A stretch of 7,530 nucleotides of DNA from Solirubrobacterales bacterium (GCA_003151895.1 PLYX01000246.1:25209-32738), one strand, 5' to 3'. Counted from the stretch's first letter, positions 1-5,709 are shown. The notes: generated from the letters alone by a model not told the origin. Program-made: numbers and translations.

Positions 1-527
1 CCGAGTCGATCACCCCGAAGGGCTTCCGCACGGTGATCCGGCTGAACGTGGAGGGCACCTGGCTCGTCACCCATGCGGTGGCCACCAGGGCGATGATCCC
101 CTCCGGGCGCGGTGGAAAGGTGTTCAGCGTGACGCTCTCCCCGCACAACGGCATGCCCGGCATGGCCCATTCGGGCGCCGCCCGCGCCGCCGTTGAGAAC
201 CTGATGCGCACCCTGTCGGTGGAGTGGGCCCGCTTCGGCATCCGCCTGCTGGCGCTGGCCGCCGGCCAGTTCGAAACCCAGACTCTGCTCACGAAGTACC
301 CACAAGCGATTGTCGAGCGCATCAGCCACACGATCCCGCTCGGGCGGATGGGCACAGAGCAGGAGTTCGCCTGGCTCGTCGCCTACCTCGCCTCGCCCGC
401 CGGTGACTTCTTCTCGGGCTCGGTCATCACGATGGACGGCGCCCGCGACGACTGGCTCGGGCCATGGCCACCGCCGCAGGCCGCCGATGCGCAGGGGACG
501 CCGCTCAGCGAGGAGCGGCGCAGCTAG
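1..527 (+). CDS. SDR family oxidoreductase, enoyl/dienoyl-CoA reductase-like (3' part only)
   Basis: This is the C-terminal 174 codons of an NAD(P)-dependent short-chain dehydrogenase/reductase. The reading frame is open from base 3 to the TAG at 525-527 and must begin upstream, so the GTG at 33 (in VIRLNVEGTW) is internal. The glycine-rich nucleotide-binding motif lies outside the window. Visible parts are the helix with RLNVEGTW, the active-site segment AHSGAARAAVENL, the following LSVEWARFGIRL helix, and a tail with SGSVITMDGARDDW. The usual YxxxK is absent: the segment reads SGAAR, with Ser at the Tyr position and Arg at the Lys position. From memory, HSGAARA is typical of the peroxisomal trans-2-enoyl-CoA reductase (PECR)/dienoyl-CoA reductase branch, so I read this as a subfamily trait and not decay. 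A role on acyl-CoA or terpenoid substrates is inference. The gene converges on the ABC permease gene, with 7 bp between stops. Confidence 0.85.
   Translation, partial: ESITPKGFRTVIRLNVEGTWLVTHAVATRAMIPSGRGGKVFSVTLSPHNGMPGMAHSGAARAAVENLMRTLSVEWARFGIRLLALAAGQFETQTLLTKYPQAIVERISHTIPLGRMGTEQEFAWLVAYLASPAGDFFSGSVITMDGARDDWLGPWPPPQAADAQGTPLSEERRS
499..520. terminator. GC-rich hairpin at the end of the SDR gene (candidate terminator)
   Basis: A perfect 8-bp stem pairs CGCCGCTC (499-506) with GAGCGGCG (513-520) around a 6-nt loop, ending two codons before the SDR stop. No U-tract follows, so it is not a classical intrinsic terminator. Its place between two convergent genes only 7 bp apart makes a role in ending or pausing transcription plausible. 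It could also be chance pairing in GC-rich coding sequence. Confidence 0.3.
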
Positions 528-534
528 CCGGCCC

Positions 535-1323
535 CTACGGCGAGCGCTCGGCGGCGCGCAGCCCGGCGAACGACCACGCCGCGAACACGAGGATGAGGAC
601 GATCGCGCACGCGAACGCAAGTCCCGTGTGGTCGTGCGCCCCGGAGATGAGCCCGCGGCCGGCGCTGAGGAACGCGGTCGCCGGGTTGACGCTCGCAACC
701 GTGTGGATCCAGCCCCTGAGCAGCGCGAGCGGCACATATACCGGCGCCAGGAACAGGATCAAGAAGACCGGAGTCTGCATCAGCGGGCCCGCCTGGATCG
801 AACGGAAGCGGAAGGCGACGCCGGCCGCCCACCCATAGCCGACGAGCACGAGCAGTGTCGCCAGGCCGTAGAGACCGAACACGTCGACCCCGTCTCCGGT
901 GATCCGCATGCCGGCCGCCAGGGCGACCGCGGTGACGACCGTGAGCGTGATCGCCGCGCGCGTGAGAGCCACGAGCATGTACCCCGCCACGATGCCGCGG
1001 CGATCGCCCGCGGCCAGCATCAGCCGCCGAGCGAACCCGCTCTCGAAGTCGAACGCGATCGTGAAGCCGGTGAACAGGCCGCCGAACATCGCCGACTGCA
1101 GCAGCACGAACACGAACTGAAACGCCGTGTAGCCGGCCGGGAAGCGAAACCCGGGCGCCGAGCCGAGCGCGGACAGTCCACCCGCGAAGCTCGCCAGGAA
1201 GACGAGCGGGAACACAAGTGAGGGGATGAACAGGTCGGGCCTGCGCACGTAGGTGTGCAGGCTGCGCCAGACGATCGCTCGCGCCACGCGCCACATGCCG
1301 CTGCTCGCGCGTGCTCCGCTCAT
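535..1323 (-). CDS. ABC-2 type transporter permease (second permease of exporter operon)
   Basis: This 262-residue integral membrane protein forms part of the membrane pore of an ABC exporter. About six hydrophobic segments are visible, roughly residues 31-50, 66-88, 110-137, 150-170, 181-202 and 233-254. The ABC-2 family layout is recognisable: FIPSLVFPLVFL near the N-terminus, a central segment with DFESGFARRLML that resembles the conserved cytoplasmic coupling region, and NPATAFLSAGRGL (213-225) at the usual place of the NP-x-x-Y-x-x-E-G-x-R motif. Tyr and Glu of that motif are not conserved here. The ATG at 1323-1321 overlaps the TGA of the upstream permease in an ATGA, which fixes the start and suggests translational coupling. 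It probably pairs with that permease as a heterodimer driven by the ATPase at 2146-3150. The substrate cannot be read from the sequence. Confidence 0.9.
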   Translation of the reverse strand: MSGARASSGMWRVARAIVWRSLHTYVRRPDLFIPSLVFPLVFLASFAGGLSALGSAPGFRFPAGYTAFQFVFVLLQSAMFGGLFTGFTIAFDFESGFARRLMLAAGDRRGIVAGYMLVALTRAAITLTVVTAVALAAGMRITGDGVDVFGLYGLATLLVLVGYGWAAGVAFRFRSIQAGPLMQTPVFLILFLAPVYVPLALLRGWIHTVASVNPATAFLSAGRGLISGAHDHTGLAFACAIVLILVFAAWSFAGLRAAERSP

Positions 1324-2099
1324 GTCCGTTGCATCCTCGTGCGTAGCGCCCCGGCCACGAGCACGAGACCCACGATCAGCAGGCCGATCGCGACAGCGAA
1401 TCCGCGCGCAAGCGCGGTCGGGTCCCAGCCGGCGATGAACAGGCTGCGCAAGCCCTCGATCAGATAGGAGATCGGGTTCCAGGTGGCGACCGTGTGAAAC
1501 CAGCCGGTCCGCAGGAGGTTGCGCGGCAGGTTGCTCGAGGACAGGAAGATGAACACGAAGAACAGGGGGAACAGGCCCTGCACCGCCTCGCTCGAGCCGG
1601 TCCGCAGCGCCGCCACGCAGCCGAACGCGCCGAACGCGGTGGCCGCCAGTGAGCCGAGCACGATCACCACCAGCGCTCCGGCGATCCCGGTCGCCAGATG
1701 CGCTCCGGCGATCAGGCCGATCAGGATGTAGATCGCCGACTGCAGCGCGCCCAGCACGGCCACACCGAGGAGCAGGCCGCCGATCAGCGACACGCGCCGC
1801 AGCGGGGTGAGCGCCAGCCGGTGAAAGAAGCCGTCCTCGATGTCCTCGGCCAGGTTGGTGCCCGTGTTGATGAGCGAGAACATGCCGCCCTGGATGAACG
1901 CCACCGCGATCGCGAAGGAGATGTAGGAGCGCGTGGGGAATCCGGGCAGGTGCGTGGCCGCCTGCAGGCCGCTGGCGTTCACGGCGAGCAGCATCGCCGG
2001 GAAGAACACGATCGGGAAGACCTGAAACGGCTGGCGCAGCGTCTTGAGCATCGAGCGGCGGGCGAGCGCGCCGACCTGGGCCGGCAGCGCGCCGCTCAC
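1320..2099 (-). CDS. ABC-2 type transporter permease (first permease, DrrB-like)
   Basis: This 259-residue membrane protein belongs to the ABC-2/DrrB-like exporter permeases. Residues 14-24 (RRSMLKTLRQP) are the amphipathic entry helix usual in the family. Six hydrophobic segments follow, at about 27-45, 58-80, 105-131, 139-163, 175-188 and 231-251. EDIEDGFFHRLALTP (85-99) is the cytoplasmic coupling region, and NPISYLIEGLRSLF (208-221) is a clear NP-x-x-Y-x-x-E-G-x-R motif. I chose the GTG at 2099-2097 because it gives the family's usual short N-terminus. The ATG at 2051 would cut the entry helix, and the open frame further upstream (to 2246) lies inside the ATPase gene. No Shine-Dalgarno sequence precedes the GTG, so translation may depend on coupling to the upstream reading frame. 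The gene's TGA overlaps the next permease's ATG. Confidence 0.88.
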   Translation of the reverse strand: MSGALPAQVGALARRSMLKTLRQPFQVFPIVFFPAMLLAVNASGLQAATHLPGFPTRSYISFAIAVAFIQGGMFSLINTGTNLAEDIEDGFFHRLALTPLRRVSLIGGLLLGVAVLGALQSAIYILIGLIAGAHLATGIAGALVVIVLGSLAATAFGAFGCVAALRTGSSEAVQGLFPLFFVFIFLSSSNLPRNLLRTGWFHTVATWNPISYLIEGLRSLFIAGWDPTALARGFAVAIGLLIVGLVLVAGALRTRMQRT

Positions 2100-2149
2100 G
2101 GGAGCACCGCCGGGACCGGCCAGGGCGTGGCCACACGCCCTTCCCTCAT
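2096..2149 (-). CDS. Candidate 17-codon coupling mini-ORF between ATPase and permease
   Basis: An ATG at 2149-2147 overlaps the TGA of the ATPase gene as ATGA and opens a 17-residue frame (MREGRVATPWPVPAVLP). That frame ends in a TGA (2098-2096) overlapping the GTG start of the first permease as GTGA. The permease is in a different frame, so this is not an N-terminal extension. The last sense codon of the ATPase gene is GCA, a disfavoured codon in such a GC-rich gene, and it is what creates the ATGA. The mini-ORF could carry ribosomes across the 46-nt gap to a permease start that has no Shine-Dalgarno. It may equally be chance, and I assign no function to the peptide. Confidence 0.22.
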   Translation of the reverse strand: MREGRVATPWPVPAVLP

Positions 2150-3150
2150 GCTCGCAGCGGCTCGGCCGCGGGCTGGCCGTCGCTCTCGGCGCCGCCCTCA
2201 GCCGCGCCCTCGAGCGAGCGGCCGGTCTTGGCGAGGAACACGTCATCGAGCGTGGGGGAGTGCAGTCGCAGGTCGGCCACGCGCAACCCCTCCGAGTCCA
2301 GGGCGCGCACGATCTCGGCGAGGCCGCTCATGCCCTCGGGGAGCTGCGTCGCGACGGCGTTTGGCGCCGCCGCCGCCTCATCGCCGAAGCGATGGAGCAC
2401 CGCAGCCAGACGGTCACGATCGCCAGGGTCCTCGGGGACGGCTTCGACGCTCTGACGGCCTATCGCGGCCTTCAGCTCCGCCGGCGTGCCCTCCGCCACG
2501 ATCTTGCCGCGGTGGATGATCCCCACGCGATCGGCGAGCACGTCGGCCTCCTCGAGGTACTGCGTGGTGAGGAACACCGTCACGCCGTCGCCGGCGAGCC
2601 GCCTCATCTCGTCCCACAGCGCCGCCCGGCTCTGCGGATCGAGCCCCGTCGTGGGCTCGTCGAGGAACAGCAGCCGCGGGCGGTGAAGCAGCGCCAGCGC
2701 GAGGTCGAGCCGGCGCTTCATCCCGCCCGAGTAGCCGCCCACCTTGCGATCGGCGGCCTCGGTCAGCCCGACGCGCGCGAGCAGCTCGCTGCCGCGCGCC
2801 TGGCGCTCGGCCTTCGGCAGTCCGTGCAGCGCGCCCTGCAGGCGCATGTGCTCGCGCCCGGTGAGAAAAGGGTCCAGCGCGGACTCCTGCAGGGAGGCGC
2901 CGATCGTGCGCCTGACCTCCGCGCCGTGATGGACAACGTCCAGGCCCGCCACCCGCGCCGTGCCGGCCGTCGGGGGCAGCAGCGTCGTGAGCACCAGCAC
3001 CGTGGTCGACTTGCCGGCGCCATTGGGGCCGAGGAAACCGTAGATCTCGCCGGGCGCCACGTTCAGGTCGATGCCGTCGACCGCGCGCACGCCGCCCTTG
3101 AAGTCCCGGATCAGGCCTTCGACTTCGATTCCGTTGCCGGTGTGGTCCAT
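2146..3150 (-). CDS. ABC transporter ATP-binding protein, DrrA-type exporter ATPase
   Basis: This 334-residue cytoplasmic ATPase would power the two permeases encoded next to it. Motifs in order: Walker A GPNGAGKS (41-48), Q-loop Gln88 in ASLQESALD, signature YSGGMKRRLDLA (140-151), Walker B LLFLDEPTTGLD (160-171) and the switch region TTQYLEEAD (195-203). The usual switch His is Gln, which I recall as normal in the daunorubicin-exporter DrrA branch. The tail HSPTLDDVFLAKTG (297-310) is also typical of DrrA-like proteins. The ATG at 3150-3148 was chosen because MDHTGNGIEVEGL leads directly into the first strand of the domain. The open frame continues upstream to 3300 but codes an Arg-rich, non-family stretch through the promoter region. 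No Shine-Dalgarno is present, but a TAACGT box lies 7 nt upstream. Export of a drug, antibiotic or lipid is inferred from family only. Confidence 0.92.
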   Translation of the reverse strand: MDHTGNGIEVEGLIRDFKGGVRAVDGIDLNVAPGEIYGFLGPNGAGKSTTVLVLTTLLPPTAGTARVAGLDVVHHGAEVRRTIGASLQESALDPFLTGREHMRLQGALHGLPKAERQARGSELLARVGLTEAADRKVGGYSGGMKRRLDLALALLHRPRLLFLDEPTTGLDPQSRAALWDEMRRLAGDGVTVFLTTQYLEEADVLADRVGIIHRGKIVAEGTPAELKAAIGRQSVEAVPEDPGDRDRLAAVLHRFGDEAAAAPNAVATQLPEGMSGLAEIVRALDSEGLRVADLRLHSPTLDDVFLAKTGRSLEGAAEGGAESDGQPAAEPLRA

Positions 3151-3157
3151 GGCTTGG

Positions 3158-3163
3158 ACGTTA
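3158..3163 (-). promoter_or_regulatory. Candidate -10 box of the ABC operon (leaderless start)
   Basis: On the minus strand TAACGT ends 7 nt before the ATG at 3150. An overlapping TATAAC is 9 nt away. No Shine-Dalgarno lies between. A TANNNT box at this distance puts the transcription start at or within a few bases of the ATG, as in leaderless actinobacterial genes. I found no convincing -35 element. Confidence 0.45.
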
Positions 3164-3236
3164 TAGCCGTTGCTCGGCCTGCGTCGGGTGCCGGAAGGCC
3201 CGGCGAACGAAAGGTTCGGGCGGCGACCCGCACGTC

Positions 3237-3264
3237 TTGCACGGAACGCTCGATAATATATCTT
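3237..3264 (+). promoter_or_regulatory. Possible rightward promoter in the AT-rich patch
   Basis: TTGCAC (3237-3242) and TATCTT (3259-3264) are 16 bp apart and read toward the small membrane protein gene. Both match the -35/-10 consensus only partly. The -10 falls inside the AT-rich near-palindrome, so a repressor bound there would block it. A second candidate -10 (TAGCAT) lies nearer the gene, and the two are alternatives. Confidence 0.25.
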
Positions 3265-3266
3265 AT
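3253..3266. promoter_or_regulatory. AT-rich imperfect palindrome, candidate operator
   Basis: The 14 bases ATAATATATCTTAT match their own reverse complement at 12 of 14 positions. They sit in a run of almost pure A/T in a sequence that is otherwise very GC-rich, in the middle of the divergent spacer between the ABC operon and the small membrane protein gene. AT-rich dyads in front of DrrAB-like exporters are often bound by PadR- or TetR-family repressors. No such regulator gene is in the window, so the binder is unknown. Confidence 0.4.
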
Positions 3267-3294
3267 GTAAAGTGGAAGCGGAGCTTGCCCGTAG

Positions 3295-3300
3295 TAGCAT
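3295..3300 (+). promoter_or_regulatory. Candidate -10 box of the small membrane protein gene
   Basis: TAGCAT lies 8 nt before the ATG at 3309 and 2 nt before the ATG at 3303. The 8-nt spacing would give a leaderless transcript starting at 3309, and it is the main argument for preferring that start. No -35 box is evident. Confidence 0.3.
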
Positions 3301-3302
3301 CG

Positions 3303-3611
3303 ATGGAGATGTCTCTGTGGCTGGCGTTCGCGCTGTTGGGGCTCACGAAGCTCGTGGTCGCTTCGCTCATGCTGTGGCTGCCGTTTCGCTCGGATACGGC
3401 GATGAACGCAGTGGACGACGACAGTCGGCCGGACTCCGAAGACGACGGCGGCAGCAAGACGCTCCCGGGTGTCCCCAGAGACCCGCATCCGCGGCTTCCA
3501 CTGCCGCGTAGCCCGCGGCGAGGGCCGCACGGCTCATCCTCTCCTCCCTCTCCGGCGCGCGTGCGTCGCGGCGCGACCCGCTTGCGCGATCAGCGGTTGC
3601 GCTTGCGCTGA
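3303..3611 (+). CDS. Small single-TM membrane protein with acidic and proline-rich tail
   Basis: This is a 102-residue protein (100 if it starts at the ATG at 3309). One hydrophobic helix spans about residues 5-24 (WLAFALLGLTKLVVASLMLW). It is followed by an acidic stretch (DDDSRPDSEDDGG, about 39-51) and a Pro/Arg/His-rich tail with PRDPHPRLPLPRSPRRGPHG and a PPSPARVR segment. Domain order and strong G/C third positions in the first half argue that it is real. From memory, similar one-helix proteins with a DDGGSK-type acidic patch and a PRRGPHG-like tail occur in Solirubrobacterales without assigned function. It is divergent from the ABC operon across a 152-bp spacer, and its last 22 bp overlap the convergent gene. 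No Shine-Dalgarno precedes either ATG. The tail would face the cytoplasm if the short N-terminus is outside, but topology is unresolved. I do not recognise a function. Confidence 0.62.
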   Translation: MEMSLWLAFALLGLTKLVVASLMLWLPFRSDTAMNAVDDDSRPDSEDDGGSKTLPGVPRDPHPRLPLPRSPRRGPHGSSSPPSPARVRRGATRLRDQRLRLR

Positions 3612-4201
3612 CGGCGGGCGGCCTTGGCCTTAGAACGCCGCTTGCGCGAGCGGGCGGCTTGGTTTCGGGCTGAGTCGCTGGCCCCCCCCAGCCCGTCTCC
3701 CGCCGGGGCGACGCTGCGAGCGTCGCGCACGATGAAGTACGCGATCCCGGCGAGCAGCAGGCCTGCCGCGGCGAATATCAGCACCAGCACGCTCGACGAG
3801 GCGGCGCCCGAGGAGGAGGCCGCCGATTTGCCCGCCGTGGTCGGCGTCTTCGCTTCTTCTGCGCCGCCGCCTGTCAGGTTTGAGAAGGCGCCCGAGGACG
3901 CGGGGTTTTCGCTCGAAGAGCCCGTGCTCGGCACGCTCGAGCCACCGGCCGCCTTTTGTGCCGCGGCCTTTTTCAGAGCTTCCTGAACCGCCGCGTTGAC
4001 TGCCGCGCTGTTGATCGTGGGCTTGCCCGAGGCGCCGGTCGCTGCTCCGCTCGCCCCCACTGTCGGCGCACCCGTCGAGGCGCCGGCTGCCGGGGTCGCG
4101 CCCGGGGCGCTGCCCGCTGCGACTGCCGCCGTCGCCAGGCCCGCGAAGGCGATCGCGGCGAGTGCGGCGATCAGTGAGAGATGTGAGGCGATGCGGCGCA
4201 T
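3590..4201 (-). CDS. Secreted, C-terminally anchored hypothetical protein (basic tail)
   Basis: This 203-residue protein has a type I membrane layout. A signal peptide covers residues 1-29 (MRRIASHLSLIAALAAIAF and on to AAVAAG). A low-complexity Ala/Gly/Ser/Thr/Pro region follows (30-136), with one likely helix at 62-86 (INSAAVNAAVQEALKKAAA). A membrane helix lies at 137-157 (SVLVLIFAAAGLLLAGIAYF), then IVRDARSVAP and a strongly basic cytoplasmic tail ending RRQRKRNR. I recall the VRDARSVAP plus Arg/Lys tail as a recurrent ending in Solirubrobacterales proteins of unknown function. The ATG at 4201-4199 is the only start that leaves a proper signal peptide, and the frame further upstream (to 4588) is antisense to the next gene. 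The low-complexity region may act as a spacer across the cell wall, but that is inference. The 3' end overlaps the convergent small gene by 22 bp. Confidence 0.82.
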   Translation of the reverse strand: MRRIASHLSLIAALAAIAFAGLATAAVAAGSAPGATPAAGASTGAPTVGASGAATGASGKPTINSAAVNAAVQEALKKAAAQKAAGGSSVPSTGSSSENPASSGAFSNLTGGGAEEAKTPTTAGKSAASSSGAASSSVLVLIFAAAGLLLAGIAYFIVRDARSVAPAGDGLGGASDSARNQAARSRKRRSKAKAARRQRKRNR

Positions 4202-4227
4202 TGGTCTCGATGAGCTGCAGAGTGGCG

Positions 4228-4233
4228 AGAATA
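4228..4233 (-). promoter_or_regulatory. Candidate -10 box of the anchored-protein gene
   Basis: On the minus strand TATTCT lies 26 nt before the ATG at 4201, a good -10 match implying a short leader of about 20 nt. This is the one unit-first gene in the window without a TANNNT box next to its start. Its leader has only a weak purine stretch (GAGA) in place of a Shine-Dalgarno. Confidence 0.35.
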
Positions 4234-4264
4234 GCGCTTGCAGACCTTTGCGGAGACACGTCCG

Positions 4265-4270
4265 TAGAAT
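4265..4270 (+). promoter_or_regulatory. Candidate -10 box of the TPR-like membrane protein gene (leaderless)
   Basis: TAGAAT lies 9 nt before the GTG at 4280 and matches TATAAT at 5 of 6 bases. The bases between (GGGCGGCGC) hold no Shine-Dalgarno. The spacing implies transcription starting about 2-3 nt from the start codon. The -35 region is not recognisable. Confidence 0.45.
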
Positions 4271-4279
4271 GGGCGGCGC

Positions 4280-4906
4280 GTGCCTCCCAAGCAACGACAG
4301 ATCCGCATCGAGCAGCGCGGCGCCCAGCAGGCGATCCAAGCGCTTGAGCAGCGCTCCGACGAGGAGCTCGAGACGGAGACGAAGTACAAGTCCGCCGCGC
4401 TGGCGATCCTCGGAGCGCGCGCATCGGAGCGCTTTGACGCCGAGCAGGCGCGCGCCTACTTCCAGCGCTCGATAGCCGCGGCGCGCCCCCAGGAACGCAT
4501 GCAGATCCGGCGGATGGCGGACGCCTCGCTGGCGCTGGCCGAACGGCGTGCGGGCGATCTCAAGGAGGCGGTCGAGCGCCTCGGCCATGCTCCTCCGAGC
4601 GGCCGTCAGATGCTCGCGCTGCGCGCAATGGGACTGTTGATCCCGCCCGCGAGCGCGGGCATCCTCGCGCGAGTCCGGGGCATCTTGCTGATCCTCCTGC
4701 TGATCGTCGCTCTGCTGGCGATCGGGCTGGGCGTGGTCGAGCTCGTGTCGCTGCCCTTCGGCGGGCTGAGCCTCGCGCCGGGCATCCTGCTTGGACTGTT
4801 CGTGGCGATCGCCGCGCTCGCGATCGTCGCGGTGGTCGGGCGCCGGCGCCGCGACCGCGCACTGGCCAAGGGTCCCAACTCGCGCGGACAGAGCCCCTCC
4901 AAGTAG
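4280..4906 (+). CDS. Hypothetical membrane protein, helical TPR-like N-terminus and two TM helices
   Basis: This 208-residue protein starts at GTG 4280. Residues 1-35 are charged and helical (MPPKQRQIRIEQRGAQQ). Residues 36-103 form two or three amphipathic helices rich in Ala, Arg and Glu, including ASERFDAEQARAYFQRSIAA and DASLALAERRAGDLKEAVER. The pattern resembles tetratricopeptide repeats, though no complete canonical repeat is certain. Two membrane helices follow at about 134-156 and 164-187, joined by a short loop. A basic tail (GRRRRDRALAKG) then suggests both termini are cytoplasmic by the positive-inside rule. It is divergent from the anchored-protein gene (78-bp spacer) and convergent with the isomerase gene (59-bp gap), so it is probably monocistronic. 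I do not recognise the family. A scaffold role for the helical domain would be a guess. Confidence 0.8.
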   Translation: MPPKQRQIRIEQRGAQQAIQALEQRSDEELETETKYKSAALAILGARASERFDAEQARAYFQRSIAAARPQERMQIRRMADASLALAERRAGDLKEAVERLGHAPPSGRQMLALRAMGLLIPPASAGILARVRGILLILLLIVALLAIGLGVVELVSLPFGGLSLAPGILLGLFVAIAALAIVAVVGRRRRDRALAKGPNSRGQSPSK

Positions 4907-4930
4907 CGGCGATCGCCACGACCGCGATGC

Positions 4931-4965
4931 GCCACGAGGCGCCTTGCGTCTACCTCGGCCGTGGC
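4931..4965. terminator. Possible bidirectional hairpin between convergent genes
   Basis: In the 59-bp gap between the stop codons, GCCACG (4931-4936) can pair with CGTGGC (4960-4965). AGG/CCT (4937-4939 with 4953-4955) extends the stem across a bulge, leaving a 13-nt loop. The hairpin ends exactly at the isomerase stop codon. No T-tract is present on either strand, so terminator function is uncertain. The rest of the gap holds the palindrome GGCGATCGCC (4908-4917). Confidence 0.28.
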
Positions 4966-5703
4966 TCAGCCGATCGACAGCGTCGCCCGGCTGATGACGA
5001 CCGGTGTCGTGGGCGCGCCGTCTTGCGGCGGGTCGGTGGGGAGCTTCGAGATCGCCTCGACGCCGGCAAGGCTTCCGAGGACCCTCCCGACGAGCGCGTA
5101 CTGCGGGGGCAGCGAGGCATCGCGTGTGGTGACGATGAAGAACTGGCTGCCCGATGCGCCCGCCGGGTCCGTGCCGGTCTTTGCCATCGCGACGGTGCCG
5201 AGCGTGTAGCGCAGGTCACCGGGGGGCGGCTCGACGATCGTGTAGCCGGGACCGCCGGAGCCGTCGCCGTTGGGGTCGCCGCCCTGGATGACGAAGCCGC
5301 TCGCCACGCGATGGAAGGTGAGGTTGTCGTAGAAGCCTCGCTTGACGAGATACGCGAACGAGGCGGTCGTGCGCGGCGCTTGGCGCACGTCGAGATGGAT
5401 CTCGATCGTGCCGCAGTTGGTGGTGAGCGTCACGACATAGCTCTTGGCCGGGTTGAGCTTGAGCGTCGGCTTGGAGATCTGTTGCGCGCCCCTCGCGGCC
5501 GGCGCCCGGGCCGGCCCGCAACCGCCGGACGGTGACGTGGAGCCGGTCGTCGCGGCCACCGGGCGTTGACTGCCGGAGCGCTGCGACGCGGTCGCCGCCG
5601 TGTTCACCGTGGCGGCGGCCCCGCAGGCGGTCAGCGCAAGTCCCGGGGTGGCCGCAACAGAGCACCACAAGAGGTGGCGCACGACGCGTGGGCGGGCAGA
5701 CAT
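4966..5703 (-). CDS. Cyclophilin-type peptidyl-prolyl cis-trans isomerase, lipoprotein
   Basis: This 245-residue enzyme would interconvert cis and trans Xaa-Pro bonds and assist folding outside the cytoplasmic membrane. The N-terminus has a basic start, a hydrophobic core and the lipobox LTAC with Cys27, so it should be lipid-anchored. Residues 28-85 are a Ser/Thr/Ala-rich linker. The cyclophilin domain runs from about 88 to 240: YVVTLTTNCGTIEIHL, FHRVASGFVIQGGD (130-143) with the expected catalytic Arg132 plus Phe137 and Gln140, and AGASGSQFFIV (181-191). The active-site Trp of eukaryotic CypA has no clear counterpart, which is common in bacterial cyclophilins. The ATG at 5703-5701 was chosen because the signal peptide follows directly, and the longer open frame upstream is antisense to the lipid kinase gene. 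There is no Shine-Dalgarno, but a TATGCT box lies 6 nt upstream. Clients are unknown. Confidence 0.93.
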   Translation of the reverse strand: MSARPRVVRHLLWCSVAATPGLALTACGAAATVNTAATASQRSGSQRPVAATTGSTSPSGGCGPARAPAARGAQQISKPTLKLNPAKSYVVTLTTNCGTIEIHLDVRQAPRTTASFAYLVKRGFYDNLTFHRVASGFVIQGGDPNGDGSGGPGYTIVEPPPGDLRYTLGTVAMAKTGTDPAGASGSQFFIVTTRDASLPPQYALVGRVLGSLAGVEAISKLPTDPPQDGAPTTPVVISRATLSIG

Positions 5704-5709
5704 CGCCGC

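Noticed and set aside
1..527. SDR fragment as a pseudogene, because of missing start and altered catalytic motif
   Set aside because: The start is missing only because the window begins inside the gene, and the altered motif matches a known SDR branch; the frame is intact to its stop.
310..1221. Long rightward open frame antisense to the ABC permease
   Set aside because: It is Arg/Ser/Glu-rich with no domain or membrane pattern, and is the expected GC-rich shadow of the permease gene on the other strand.
2044..3270. 408-codon rightward open frame antisense to the ABC ATPase
   Set aside because: The opposite strand carries every ABC ATPase motif in order; this frame has only Arg/His/Ala-rich composition and no recognisable family.
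3151..3300. Longer N-terminus for the ABC ATPase, starting at 3300
   Set aside because: The 50 extra residues are not family-like and would run through the AT-rich promoter region; the ATG at 3150 leads directly into the domain.
4202..4588. Upstream extension of the leftward anchored-protein frame to 4588
   Set aside because: It is antisense to the TPR-like protein gene and would place the signal peptide internally.
4908..4917. GGCGATCGCC as a terminator hairpin after the TPR-like gene
   Set aside because: It is a loopless palindrome with no T-tract, and the same word recurs inside coding sequence, so it is better treated as part of the repeated octamer.
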